In this document: positions 20,560 to 29,270 of the stretch, piece by piece
How positions within the stretch are numbered: position 1 is the stretch's first letter
Layout: the number at the start of each line of letters is the position of its first letter
Source of the DNA: SG8-41 sp963699525
GTDB taxonomy: Bacteria > Pseudomonadota > Gammaproteobacteria > Burkholderiales > SG8-41
Direction of reading: 5' to 3'
Length of the DNA: 64,000 bases
Assembly: GCA_963699525.1 (NCBI GenBank)
Contig: CAVOUI010000012.1
Span: forward strand, 248,001-312,000
Program-made: the position numbers and the translations under genes
Notes under the pieces: model-generated
Told to the model about the DNA's origin: nothing
Databases searched by the model: none
Seen by the model: the letters and a program-made list of their open reading frames with translations, nothing else

Positions 20560-20992
20560 ATGCTTAAAATCCTGGTGGCGGTGGATGGATCCGCGCCGTC
20601 GAGCCGCGCCGTAGACCACTTGATCCGGCAAGCGGGCGTGCTCAAGGACCGGCCGGAAATTCACGTTCTGAACGTGCAGCACCCGCTTCCCTATGGCAGC
20701 AGGGTGAGCTCCGTGATCGGTCACGACAAGATCGCGCAGTTCCACCGCGAGGAGGGCATGGCGGCGCTGAAGAGCAGCGATGCAGAAGCTCGATGCCGCC
20801 AAGATCAAGTATCACCACCACATCGGCGTAGGCGCGGAAGCCGAGGTCATCAGCCAGTACGCAACAGAAAAAGGCTGCGACTACATCATGATGGGCACCC
20901 GCGGCCTGGGCTCGGTGTCGAATCTGGTGGTGGGGTCGGTGGCAACCAAGGTGATTCACCTGTCGCCGGTGCCGGTGCTGCTGGTGAAGTGA
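20560..20992 (+). CDS. Universal stress protein (one frame correction)
   Basis: About 143 aa after correction. The first frame gives MLKILVAVDGSAPSSRAVDH. Removing one A near 20773 (AGCAGCG context) joins it to AMQKLDAAKIKYHHHIGVG and then to the nucleotide motif MGTRGLGSVSNLVVGSVATK, the ATP-binding type signature. Both halves are normal Usp sequence. ATG 20560 gives the usual family start. It lies between terC and the TctC gene, whose regulatory box starts 64 bases after its stop. Confidence 0.85.
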
Positions 20993-21055
20993 CCGGGTGG
21001 TGCGATATTGCTGCACTGCATCAACCCATGACGCCGGACGCGACCCACCACAGAA

Positions 21056-21098
21056 TTGACTCCGGTCAATGGCAACCGACGGAGATTTTCCGGATCAT
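21056..21098 (+). promoter_or_regulatory. Crp/Fnr-type box and -10 element before tctC
   Basis: TTGAC-TCCG-GTCAA at 21056-21069 is the same palindrome as at 10907 and 25019. GATCAT at 21093-21098 starts 30.5 bases from its centre, the same spacing as before sucC, giving a class II activator layout. A second -10 candidate, CATAAT at 21107, is also present. A further likeness to the sucC site is the sequence ACCCATGACGC about 20-30 bases upstream of each box. Confidence 0.65.
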
Positions 21099-21185
21099 TA
21101 TCCGGTCATAATGTGGTGGAAGTTGCGCGTTTCACGTGAACGTTGTTCCGAACGGCTTGTAGATCACACAGAGGAGGATTCACAC

Positions 21186-22187
21186 ATGCATACTCAGCGA
21201 AACTTGAAAGCGGGCACGATGCTGCTGGTCGCGGCTCTGGCCGGTCCGGCGGCGGCATGGGAGCCCACCAAATCGGTCGAGTTCATCATTCCGGCCGGAA
21301 CCGGCGGGGGCGCCGACCAGATGGCGCGCTTCACCCAGGGGGTGGTCGCCAAGCACAACCTCATGAAGCAGTCGGTGGTGCCGATCAACAAGTCCGGCGG
21401 TGCCGGGGCCGAGGGCTTTCTCGACGTCAAGGCGTCCAAGGGCGACAACCACAAGATCATCATCACGCTGTCCAACCTGTTCACGACCCCGCTCGCAACG
21501 GGCGTACCGTTCAACTGGAAGGACCTGACGCCGGTGGCGATGCTCGCGCTCGACAACTTCGTGCTGTGGGTTCCCGCCGACACGTCCTATACAACCCCCG
21601 GGCAGTATCTCGATGCCGTCAAGAAGGCCGGTCCCAACAAGTTCAAGATGGGCGGCACCGGCTCCAAGCAGGAGGACCAGATCATCACCGTTGCTATCGA
21701 GAAGGCGTCCGGCACCAAGTTCATCTACGTGCCCTTCAAGGGCGGCGGCGAGGTCGCGACCCAGCTCGTCGGCAAGCACATCGATTCGACGGTCAACAAT
21801 CCGATCGAGGCGGTGGCGCACTGGCGCTCGGGGAAGCTCCGCGCGCTGTGCGTGTTCGACGCGAACCGCATGCCGTACAAGAACAAGGTGACCGCGACCC
21901 AGGCATGGAACGACATCCCGACCTGCAAGGAGGCCGGGATCCCGATGGAATACACCATGCTGCGCGGCATCTTCATGCCGTCGGGGGTTGCGCCGGACGT
22001 GGTGAGCTTCTACGTCGAGCTGTTCAAGAAGGTGCGCGGGACGGCCGAGTGGACGAAGCTCATGGAGGACGGCGCTTTCAACCAGACCTTCATGGCGGGC
22101 AAGGAGTACGTGGACTGGGTCGCCCGCGCGGAAATCCTGCACCGTGAACTGATGAAGGATGCGGGGTTCCTGGCGGTCAAGAAATAA
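21186..22187 (+). CDS. tctC: Tripartite tricarboxylate transporter, periplasmic binding protein (TctC/Bug family)
   Basis: The protein has 333 aa. A signal peptide (residues 1-23, ending AGPAAAW) is followed by the family start EPTKSVEFIIPAGTGGGADQMAR and by VPINKSGGAGAEG and VPFKGGGEVATQLVGKH, which are substrate-cleft segments of Bug proteins. The ribosome site GAGGAGGA is strong. It heads a tctC-tctB-tctA operon under the oxalate-type box. The family binds carboxylates. Its place beside oxalyl-CoA decarboxylase suggests oxalate as ligand, which is inference. Confidence 0.93.
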   Translation: MHTQRNLKAGTMLLVAALAGPAAAWEPTKSVEFIIPAGTGGGADQMARFTQGVVAKHNLMKQSVVPINKSGGAGAEGFLDVKASKGDNHKIIITLSNLFTTPLATGVPFNWKDLTPVAMLALDNFVLWVPADTSYTTPGQYLDAVKKAGPNKFKMGGTGSKQEDQIITVAIEKASGTKFIYVPFKGGGEVATQLVGKHIDSTVNNPIEAVAHWRSGKLRALCVFDANRMPYKNKVTATQAWNDIPTCKEAGIPMEYTMLRGIFMPSGVAPDVVSFYVELFKKVRGTAEWTKLMEDGAFNQTFMAGKEYVDWVARAEILHRELMKDAGFLAVKK

Positions 22188-22198
22188 CGGCCGGCAAG

Positions 22199-22227
22199 AC
22201 GGGTGGCGGGTGCTCCCGCCAACCCGT
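22199..22227 (+). other. Intercistronic hairpin between tctC and tctB
   Basis: A 12-bp GC-rich stem (ACGGGT GGCGGG paired with CCCGCC ACCCGT, one bulged A) has a TGCT loop. No T run follows, so it is not a full terminator. Such stems after binding-protein genes commonly protect the 3' end and give the binding protein a higher expression than the membrane subunits. Confidence 0.6.
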
Positions 22228-22301
22228 TCCGGTTTCCACGCGGCCGGGGCGCACGGAAGCGGCCCGGCCGGCAACAGTTTCCAGGGGGACAGAGCCGTCA
22301 G

Positions 22302-22808
22302 ATGGCGGATAACCACGGATCGGCGCGGGCGAGCGCGCGCACCGTCGTAGTCGACCTCGTCGTCGCAGTGGTGGTGTTCGCGTTGGGCGCAATCGTGGCC
22401 TACGACAGCTACCGTCTCGGCGCGAGCTGGGGCTCCGACGGGCCGGAGGGCGGCTACTTCCCGTTTTACGTCGGCCTGCTGATCTGCATCTGCAGCGCCG
22501 TGGTGTTCGTCCAGAGCTTCACCCGGCTGCGGACCGACCGGAAGGTGTTCGTCACCGCCGGGCAGTTCCGGCAGGTGCTGGTGATCCTCCTGCCTTCCGT
22601 TCTCTACGTATTCGGCGTGTGGCTGATCGGAATCTATGTCTCGTCGGCGATCTTCATCACGCTGTTCATGCGGATCGCGGGCCACTACAGCTGGCTGCGC
22701 AGCACGGCCGTAGGGCTGGGGGTGAGCATCGGCGCGTTCCTGCTGTTCGAGATCTGGTTCAAGATCCCGTTGCCCAAGGGTCCGGTGGAAAGCCTGATCG
22801 GATTTTGA
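22302..22808 (+). CDS. tctB: Tripartite tricarboxylate transporter, small membrane subunit TctB
   Basis: The protein has 168 aa with four hydrophobic segments (about 14-34, 55-75, 88-118 in two parts, 125-148), the normal plan for TctB. The short conserved segment GPEGGYFPFYVGLL lies after the first helix. ATG 22302 follows AGGGGGA. It lies between tctC and tctA on the same strand. TctB has no catalytic residues; it is the small partner of the TctA channel protein. Confidence 0.9.
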   Translation: MADNHGSARASARTVVVDLVVAVVVFALGAIVAYDSYRLGASWGSDGPEGGYFPFYVGLLICICSAVVFVQSFTRLRTDRKVFVTAGQFRQVLVILLPSVLYVFGVWLIGIYVSSAIFITLFMRIAGHYSWLRSTAVGLGVSIGAFLLFEIWFKIPLPKGPVESLIGF

Positions 22809-22833
22809 GCGGGGCCCGTCGAGGAACAGTCTA

Positions 22834-24348
22834 GTGGAAGAACTCACCGCGCTGTTTCACGGCTTCTCGGTTGCACTGACGCCGTTCAACATGGGTCTGA
22901 TGCTGATCGGCATCACGCTCGGCGTCATCATCGGCGTGCTGCCGGGCCTCGGCGGCGCGAACGGCGTCGCGATCCTGCTGCCGCTCACCTTCAGCATGTC
23001 GCCGACCTCGGCCATCATCATGCTTTCCTGCATCTACTGGGGCGCGCTGTTCGGCGGCGCAATCACCTCGGTGCTGTTCAACATCCCGGGCGAGCCGTGG
23101 TCGGTGGCGACCACCTTCGACGGCTACCCGATGGCGCAGCAGGGCCGCGCCGGGGAGGCGCTGACGGGCGCGTTCACCTCGTCCTTCGTGGGTGCGCTGG
23201 TGGCGGTCCTGATGTTCACGTTCCTCGCGCCCCTGGTCGCGAAATTCGCGCTCCAGTTCGGCCCGCCGGAATTCTTCTCGGTCTACTTGCTCACCTTCTG
23301 CAGCTTCGTCGGCACCGGCAAGGGCAATCCGTTCAAGATCGTGGTGTCGATGATGCTGGGCTTCGCGATGGCGGCGGTGGGCATCGACATCGTCACCGGG
23401 CAGCTGCGGCTGACGTTCGGGTTCACCGAGCTCCTGTCCGGCTTCCACTTCCTGGTGGCGGTCATCGGGCTCTTCGGCATCGGCGAGATCCTGCTGTCCA
23501 TGGAAGAGGGGCTGTCGTTCTCCGGGCACACGGCGAAGATCAATCCCAAGATCGTGCTCGAGACCTGGGCGAAGCTCCCGCGCTACTGGGCGACCTCGGT
23601 GAGGAGCTGCATCATCGGCTGCTGGATGGGCATCATCCCCGGGGGCGCGACCCCCGCCTCCTTCATGAGCTACGGCGTCGCGCGCAAGATGTCCCGCAAC
23701 GGAGACAAGTTCGGCACCGGCCAGCTCGAGGGGGTGGTCGCGCCGGAGACCGCAGCGCATGCCGCGGGCACCTCCGCCCTGCTGCCGATGATCACGCTCG
23801 GCATTCCCGGCTCTCCGACCGCGGCGGTCCTGCTCGGGGGGCTCCTCATCTGGGGCCTGCAGCCGGGGCCGCTGCTGTTCGTCGAGCAGAAGGATTTCGT
23901 GTGGGGGCTGATCGCCAGCATGTACCTCGGCAATATCGCGGGCCTGATCGTCGTGCTGACGACGGTGCCGCTGTTCGCCGCCATCCTGCGCGTGCCCTTC
24001 CCGATCATCGCGCCGGTCATCGTCGTGATCTGCGCGATCGGCGCCTACACCGTGAAGAACAACATGCTCGACGTGTGGATGATGGTGGTGTTCGGCATCG
24101 TCGGCTACGTCTTTCGCAAGCTCGACTATCCGCTCGCGCCGATGGTGCTGGCGCTGGTGCTCGGCGACGCGGCGGAGAGCTCGTTCCGGCAGTCGATGCT
24201 GATCTCCCAGGGCGACCTGCGAATCTTCTTCTCGAATGGGCTGGTGGGCGGCCTGACCGGGCTCGCGCTCGTCGCGCTGTTCTGGCCGCTGATCTCGGCG
24301 GCAATTGCCCGGCTGCGCACAGGCCTCGCGCCCGGGCGGGGAGGCTAG
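22834..24348 (+). CDS. tctA: Tripartite tricarboxylate transporter, large membrane subunit TctA
   Basis: This is a 504-aa polytopic inner-membrane protein with two family repeats: GVLPGLGGANGVAILLPLTF near residues 33-52 and GIIPGGATPASFMSYGVA near 265-282. These are the paired glycine-proline motifs of the TctA substrate path. The start is GTG 22834 after GAGGAAC. The stop overlaps the stop of the convergent Crp/Fnr gene by four bases. It is the Na+- or H+-driven channel of the TctCBA system. Confidence 0.94.
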   Translation: MEELTALFHGFSVALTPFNMGLMLIGITLGVIIGVLPGLGGANGVAILLPLTFSMSPTSAIIMLSCIYWGALFGGAITSVLFNIPGEPWSVATTFDGYPMAQQGRAGEALTGAFTSSFVGALVAVLMFTFLAPLVAKFALQFGPPEFFSVYLLTFCSFVGTGKGNPFKIVVSMMLGFAMAAVGIDIVTGQLRLTFGFTELLSGFHFLVAVIGLFGIGEILLSMEEGLSFSGHTAKINPKIVLETWAKLPRYWATSVRSCIIGCWMGIIPGGATPASFMSYGVARKMSRNGDKFGTGQLEGVVAPETAAHAAGTSALLPMITLGIPGSPTAAVLLGGLLIWGLQPGPLLFVEQKDFVWGLIASMYLGNIAGLIVVLTTVPLFAAILRVPFPIIAPVIVVICAIGAYTVKNNMLDVWMMVVFGIVGYVFRKLDYPLAPMVLALVLGDAAESSFRQSMLISQGDLRIFFSNGLVGGLTGLALVALFWPLISAAIARLRTGLAPGRGG

Positions 24349-24953
24349 ATTTTCCCGTGGCGCTTGAGGCGAGACAGCGTTTCCGGAGTGAGGTTGAGGC
24401 AGGAGGCGAGCTCCTTCTTCGGCAGGCGCTTTGCGAGCGCGGCGTGCTTGCGCAGGAAGCGCTTGACGCGTCCCGGCGCGTCGAGCAGATGCAGCGTGAT
24501 GGTGTGCGCCATGACCTCGCTCATGAGCTTCATGATCTCGAACTCGAAAACATTTTTCACCCCCGGATGCCGCTCGAGGAACTGCACCCACTGCTGCATG
24601 GAGAGCCGCGCGGCGCGCACCTTGGTCACGGCGCGGATCGAGTACGGAATCGGCGTCTTCAGGCGCCACGCGGCGTAGCTCGTGTCGATGTCGCTTTCGG
24701 CGGCGAAGCGCAGGATCATCTCCCGGCCCTGCGCGTTGGCGACCACGCGCTTCAGGATTCCTTCGATGATGAAGTACTGGTGGGTCGACCGGTCGCCCTG
24801 GTGCTCGAGGAGCTCTCCCTTGGTGTAATCCACGATTTCGAGCAGGGGCTCGAGCTCGCGGAACTGGGCCGGCTCGAGGTGCTTCAGGATCAAGTTTTGC
24901 CGGAGTTGCAGGCGTACAATTTTCGCTTCCGGATGGAGCTCGAGGAAAGGCAT
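24345..24953 (-). CDS. Crp/Fnr-family transcription regulator, likely regulator of the oxalate genes
   Basis: The protein has 202 aa. An N-terminal cyclic-nucleotide-type beta-barrel sensor (about 25-120) has no visible cysteine cluster, so it is not an FNR iron-sulfur sensor. It has a dimer helix (about 120-150) and a C-terminal winged helix with recognition helix LTPETLSRLKRHGKI. The E-x2-S-R spacing equals that of FNR and suits half sites of TTGA type. The gene is divergent from oxc, and the shared 156-bp gap holds a TTGAC-N4-GTCAA box. That box overlaps the -35 of the regulator's own promoter and lies at -41.5 of oxc, which suggests autorepression and activation of oxc. The signal is unknown. 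The protein is somewhat short at the C-terminus. Confidence 0.85.
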   Translation of the reverse strand: MPFLELHPEAKIVRLQLRQNLILKHLEPAQFRELEPLLEIVDYTKGELLEHQGDRSTHQYFIIEGILKRVVANAQGREMILRFAAESDIDTSYAAWRLKTPIPYSIRAVTKVRAARLSMQQWVQFLERHPGVKNVFEFEIMKLMSEVMAHTITLHLLDAPGRVKRFLRKHAALAKRLPKKELASCLNLTPETLSRLKRHGKI

Positions 24954-25001
24954 GAGAGGGCTCGCGGCGGTACGGCGGCAATGCGGTCGCGTTCTGTGGC
25001 C

Positions 25002-25060
25002 AGTATAAACTCAGAAAGTTGACCGGGGTCAAGGCTGCGCCCGCTGCAAGCGCCTATATT
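25002..25060. promoter_or_regulatory. Divergent control region of the Crp/Fnr gene and oxc
   Basis: The palindrome TTGAC-CGGG-GTCAA lies at 25019-25032. Rightward, TATATT at 25055-25060 begins 29.5 bases from its centre, exactly the -41.5 class II geometry, with 50 bases to the oxc ATG. Leftward, TATACT (25007 to 25002 on the minus strand) with TTGACC at 25032-25027 as -35 forms the regulator promoter, and the box covers that -35. Confidence 0.7.
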
Positions 25061-25109
25061 TGACGTCCTTTCAGGTAGTTATTGGAAAACCCACGCCAAG
25101 GAGAGACTC

Positions 25110-26867
25110 ATGGGTAACGTCGAGAACCCGGTTGCCGCAACCGCGGCGGACCTGCAGCTCGTACGGGAAACGACCGACGGCTTTCACCTGGTCATCGATG
25201 CCCTGAAGTTGAACGGCATCGACACGATCTTCGGCCTGCCCGGAATCCCGATCACCGACCTCACCCGCAAGGCACAGGCCGCGGGCATGCGAGTGATCTC
25301 GTTCCGCCACGAGCAGAACGCGGGCTACGCGGCGTCCATCGCAGGGTTTATGACTCAGAAGCCTGGCATCTGCCTGACCGTGTCGGCCCCCGGCTTCTTG
25401 AACGGCTTGACAGCTCTCGCCAACGCCACCACCAACTGCTTTCCGATGATCCTCATCAGCGGCTCCAGCGAGCGCGAGATCGTCGACCTGCAGCAGGGCG
25501 ACTACGAGGAGATGGACCAGCTCGCCATCGCCAGGCCGCTCGCCAAAGCCGCCTTTCGCGTGCTGCACGCAGAGGACATCGGCGTGGGCATTGCGCGCGC
25601 CATCCGCGCCGCCGTCTCCGGCCGCCCGGGCGGTGTCTACCTCGACCTGCCGGCGAAGCTCTTCCCGCAGACCCTCGACGCGGAAGCCGGCCGGAAATCG
25701 CTGATCAAGGTGGTCGATCCGGCGCCGCGGCAGATCCCGGCGCAGGACGCCGTGAAGCGCGCCGTCGAGCTGCTCAGGAGCGCCCGGCGTCCGCTCATCG
25801 TTCTCGGCAAGGGCGCGGCCTACGCCCAGGCGGACGCGGACATCCGCGCGCTGATCGAGCGCACCGGCATCCCCTATCTGCCGATGTCCATGGCGAAGGG
25901 CCTGCTGCCCGACACGCACGAGCAGTCCGCTTCCGCCGCCCGCTCCTACGTGCTGCCCGAGGCCGACGTGGTGATGTTGATCGGTGCCCGCCTCAACTGG
26001 CTGCTCTCGCACGGCAAGGGTAAGACCTGGGGCGGCAAGGAAGCGAAAAGCTGGGGCGGCCAGAGGTTCGTACAGGTCGACATCTCGCCGCAGGAGGCAG
26101 ACAGCAACGTCCGCATCGACGCCCCGGTGGTCGGCGACATCGGCTCCTGCGTCTCGGCGCTGCTGGCGGGCATCGGTGCGAGCTGGCCCAAGCCGCCGGC
26201 CGAGTGGCTTTCCGCCATCGCCGAGCGCAAGAGCAAGAACGTCGCCAAGATGGCCGAGACGCTGGCCAAGAACCCGGCGCCGATGAATTTCCACAGCGCG
26301 CTCAACGTGGTGCGCGACATCGTCAAGGCGAACCCGGACGCGATACTTGTCAACGAGGGCGCCAACGCCCTCGACTTCACCCGGAGCATCGTCGACATGT
26401 ACAAGCCGCGCAAGCGCCTGGACGTCGGCACCTGGGGCGTGATGGGCGTCGGCATGGGCTTTTCCGTCGCGGCCGCCGCGGTGAGCGGCCAGCCGGTGAT
26501 CGCGGTCGAAGGTGACAGCGCGTTCGGCTTCTCCGGCATGGAAGTCGAGACCATCTGCCGCTACAACCTGCCGGTCTGCGTCGTGATCCTGAACAACAAC
26601 GGCGTCTACCGCGGCGACGAAAAGAATCCGACGGGCAGCCGCGATCCTGCGCCCCTCGTGTTCGTCAAGGACGCGCGCTATGAGAAGCTGATGGAGGCCT
26701 TTGGCGGCGTGGGCGTGCATGCCACGACCCCGGCCGAGTTGCGCAAGGCGATGGAAGAAGCCATCCGCTCGCGCCGGCCCACGCTCATCAATGCAGTCAT
26801 CGACGAGGCTGCCGGCACCGAAAGCGGTCGCATTACGAGCTTGAACCCGAGCGCGAAGAAGAAATAG
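25110..26867 (+). CDS. oxc: Oxalyl-CoA decarboxylase
   Basis: This is a 585-aa thiamine-diphosphate enzyme that converts oxalyl-CoA to formyl-CoA and CO2 in the cytoplasm. The N-terminal domain holds the ThDP-activating Glu in FRHEQNAGYAASIAGF. The C-terminal domain holds the ThDP/Mg motif from GDSAFGFSGMEVET to NLPVCVVILNNNG. ADP-site and CoA-loop regions look complete and the length fits Oxalobacter-type Oxc (568 aa). The ribosome site AAGGAGAG precedes ATG 25110. Formyl-CoA transferase follows in the same operon, which settles the function over other ThDP decarboxylases. Confidence 0.96.
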   Translation: MGNVENPVAATAADLQLVRETTDGFHLVIDALKLNGIDTIFGLPGIPITDLTRKAQAAGMRVISFRHEQNAGYAASIAGFMTQKPGICLTVSAPGFLNGLTALANATTNCFPMILISGSSEREIVDLQQGDYEEMDQLAIARPLAKAAFRVLHAEDIGVGIARAIRAAVSGRPGGVYLDLPAKLFPQTLDAEAGRKSLIKVVDPAPRQIPAQDAVKRAVELLRSARRPLIVLGKGAAYAQADADIRALIERTGIPYLPMSMAKGLLPDTHEQSASAARSYVLPEADVVMLIGARLNWLLSHGKGKTWGGKEAKSWGGQRFVQVDISPQEADSNVRIDAPVVGDIGSCVSALLAGIGASWPKPPAEWLSAIAERKSKNVAKMAETLAKNPAPMNFHSALNVVRDIVKANPDAILVNEGANALDFTRSIVDMYKPRKRLDVGTWGVMGVGMGFSVAAAAVSGQPVIAVEGDSAFGFSGMEVETICRYNLPVCVVILNNNGVYRGDEKNPTGSRDPAPLVFVKDARYEKLMEAFGGVGVHATTPAELRKAMEEAIRSRRPTLINAVIDEAAGTESGRITSLNPSAKKK

Positions 26868-26868
26868 C

Positions 26869-26903
26869 GCTTGGAGTGGACGCGACAGGCGCGCCACTCA
26901 AGC
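26869..26903 (+). other. Intercistronic hairpin between oxc and frc
   Basis: The stem GCTTG-AGTGG pairs with CCACT-CAAGC (10 bp with one bulged G) just after the oxc stop. There is no T run. It is a likely RNA-stability or processing element within the oxc-frc message. Confidence 0.5.
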
Positions 26904-26970
26904 AATCGCGAGAACGAGCGGACTATTGCCGCTCATCTCGCGACGGGAAACGACAACGAGTGAGGACGCA

Positions 26971-28242
26971 ATGGAAGCATTGAAGGGTGTGAGAATTCTC
27001 GACATGTCGCACGTGCAGGCGGGGCCGACCTGCTCGCAGCTGCTCGCCTGGATGGGCGCCGACGTCATCAAGTTCGAGAATCCGGCCGGCGACGCGACGC
27101 GCGGGCAGCTGCGCGACGTGCCGAACGCCGACAGCCTGTACTTCACCATGTTGAACTGCAACAAGCGCTCGATCACGGTCAACATGAAGACCTCCGAGGG
27201 CAAGCAGGTGTTTGTCGACATGCTGAAGAAGTGCGACATCATCATGGAAAACTTCGGACCCGGGGTGCTCGACCGCTTCGGCTTCAGCTGGGAGAAGATC
27301 CACGAGCTCAACCCGCGGATCGTGATGGGCTCGATCAAGGGTTTCGGCTCGAGCGGACCCTACGCCGATTTCAAGGCCTACGAGAACGTGGCCCAGGCGA
27401 TGGGCGGCGCCATGAGCACCACCGGCGTTCCCGAGGGACCGCCGTTTGTCACCGGTGCCCAGATCGGGGACACGGGCACCGGGCTGCACCTTGCTATTGG
27501 GCTGCTCGCCGCACTGCGCCAGCGCGATCGCACGGGCAAGGGCCAGTACGTGGAAGTGGCGATGATGGACGGGGTGATGAACCTGTGCCGGGTGAAGTTC
27601 CGCGATCACCAGCGCCTCACGCGTCAGGCGCTGACCGAATATTCCGTGCCTACGCACCAGGGCATGGGCGCCGTTCCGCGCGCCGGCAACGACTCCGGCG
27701 GCGGGCAGCTTGGCAATGCAATCCGCTGCAAACCGGGCGGCCCGAACGATTTCCTCTACATCGTGGTGCAGGAAGCGGTGTGGGAGCCGATTGCCAAGCG
27801 CATCGGCCCGGATCTCGGCATGCCGGATCTCGCCAGCGATCCCAAGTTCGCCAAGATCGCCGACCGGCGCAAGAACCAGGCGGCCATGTGGGAGCTGATC
27901 GGAGAATTCGCTCTGAAGCACACCAAGCGCGAGCTGATGGCGATCCTCAATCCGCTCGAAGTGCCCTGCGGGCCGATCATGAGCACCGAGGACCTCGCCG
28001 ACGACGAGCACGTGCGCGGGCGCGACATGTGGGTCGAGCTCGACCACCCGCAGCGCGGCAAGTGGTGGAACGTCGGCATGCCGATCAAGCTGTCCGCATC
28101 GCCGGCGGTGATCAAGCGCTCGCCCACGCTGGGCGAGCATACCGAGGAGGTCCTCCGGGAGGTCCTCGGCTACAGCGAGGAAAAGGTCGCGCAGCTGAAG
28201 GGCGCTGGGGCGTTCTCGACGCCACCCAAGAAAGCCGCCTGA
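26971..28242 (+). CDS. frc: Formyl-CoA:oxalate CoA-transferase
   Basis: This is a 423-aa class III CoA-transferase that moves CoA from formyl-CoA to oxalate, giving oxalyl-CoA and formate and closing the cycle with Oxc. The start MEALKGVRILDMSHVQAGPTC is typical. The catalytic Asp lies in VAMMDGVMNLCR near residue 193 of this reading. The length matches Frc (428 aa), and the glycine-rich loop and C-terminal CGPIMSTEDLADDEHV are present. ATG 26971 was chosen over upstream in-frame codons because it starts the family motif and has GAGG before it. Confidence 0.95.
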   Translation: MEALKGVRILDMSHVQAGPTCSQLLAWMGADVIKFENPAGDATRGQLRDVPNADSLYFTMLNCNKRSITVNMKTSEGKQVFVDMLKKCDIIMENFGPGVLDRFGFSWEKIHELNPRIVMGSIKGFGSSGPYADFKAYENVAQAMGGAMSTTGVPEGPPFVTGAQIGDTGTGLHLAIGLLAALRQRDRTGKGQYVEVAMMDGVMNLCRVKFRDHQRLTRQALTEYSVPTHQGMGAVPRAGNDSGGGQLGNAIRCKPGGPNDFLYIVVQEAVWEPIAKRIGPDLGMPDLASDPKFAKIADRRKNQAAMWELIGEFALKHTKRELMAILNPLEVPCGPIMSTEDLADDEHVRGRDMWVELDHPQRGKWWNVGMPIKLSASPAVIKRSPTLGEHTEEVLREVLGYSEEKVAQLKGAGAFSTPPKKAA

Positions 28243-28245
28243 ACG

Positions 28246-28265
28246 GAGCGGGTGCGCGCCCGCTC
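28246..28265 (+). other. Intercistronic hairpin between frc and the formyltransferase gene
   Basis: A perfect 7-bp stem GAGCGGG / CCCGCTC has a six-base loop and begins three bases after the frc stop. No T run follows, so partial termination or message processing is more likely than full termination. Confidence 0.5.
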
Positions 28266-28337
28266 AGGTCGCGGCGCGTTGGAACGAGCGTGGCCCGCCG
28301 TTCAACGCGCCGCATTCATTAGCAGGGAGGCAATGTC

Positions 28338-29270
28338 ATGCGAATCGCAATCATCGGACAGCAGGATTTCGGGAAAGCGGTCCTGGAAGCGTTCCTTGCC
28401 CGCAAGGACGAAGTCGCCGGCGTTTTCTGCGCGCCGGAGAAGCCCGGCGCCAAGGCGGATCCGGTCCGGGCCGCCGCGCAGGAGCGGGGGCTCAAGGTAT
28501 TCCAGTTCAAGTCGCTGCGCGAGCCGCAGGCGCACGAGGCGCTCACCGGCCTGAAGGTCGATCTCGGCATCATGGCCTACGTGCTGCAATTCGCGCCGGA
28601 CAGCCTGGTCAGGATTCCGCGCCTGGGCACCATCCAGTACCACCCGTCGTTGCTGCCCAAGTATCGCGGCCCGTCCTCGATCAACTGGCCGATCATCCGC
28701 GGCGACGCCCGCACGGGTCTCACCATCTTCCGTCCCACCGAGGGACTGGACGAGGGCCCCATCGTGCTGCAGAAGGAATGCGACATCGGCCCGGACGAGA
28801 CCATCGGCGACGTCTATTTCAACAAGCTCTTCCCCATGGGGGTCGCGGCCATTCTGGAGGCGGCGGACCTGGTCTTCTCCGGCAAGCACCGGGAGATCGC
28901 GCAGGACGAATCGCGGGCGAGCTACGAAGGCTGGTGCCGGGACGCCGAAGCGCGCATCCACTGGGCGCACCACGTCGACTTCATCTACAACCTCATCCGC
29001 GGCTGCAACCCGGCGCCGGGCGCGTGGACGACACTCAACGGCAGGAAGCTGCAGATCTTCGATGCGCGCAAGCACCTGTTCCGCCGGTATGCCGATGTCA
29101 AGGGGAAGACGGGCGAAGTGTCCGACGTCACCGAGGCGAGCTTCAAGGTCACCGCGCAGGGCGGCATGATCGAGGTGCTGCGCGCGCGGGGTGAAGAAGG
29201 GAAGAAGGTCTCCGGCGGCGAGTTCGCCCGTGCCGCGGGAGTCACCGCCGGAACCGTGCTCGGCACCTAG
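28338..29270 (+). CDS. Formyltransferase homologous to the 10-formyl-THF hydrolase domain (ALDH1L1 N-terminal type)
   Basis: The protein has 310 aa with a Formyl_trans_N domain (about 1-200) and a Formyl_trans_C domain (about 205-300). The catalytic His lies in QYHPSLLPKYRG and the catalytic Asp in EGLDEGPIVLQKEC. The segments PSSINWPIIRGD and IRGCNPAPGAW resemble the hydrolase domain of animal 10-formyl-THF dehydrogenase more than methionyl-tRNA formyltransferase. No dehydrogenase domain is attached. The good ribosome site GCAGGGAGG precedes ATG 28338. Third in the oxc-frc operon, it may hydrolyse formyl-THF, regenerate THF, or move a formyl group between formyl-CoA and THF. The last is a proposal only. 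Confidence 0.85.
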   Translation: MRIAIIGQQDFGKAVLEAFLARKDEVAGVFCAPEKPGAKADPVRAAAQERGLKVFQFKSLREPQAHEALTGLKVDLGIMAYVLQFAPDSLVRIPRLGTIQYHPSLLPKYRGPSSINWPIIRGDARTGLTIFRPTEGLDEGPIVLQKECDIGPDETIGDVYFNKLFPMGVAAILEAADLVFSGKHREIAQDESRASYEGWCRDAEARIHWAHHVDFIYNLIRGCNPAPGAWTTLNGRKLQIFDARKHLFRRYADVKGKTGEVSDVTEASFKVTAQGGMIEVLRARGEEGKKVSGGEFARAAGVTAGTVLGT

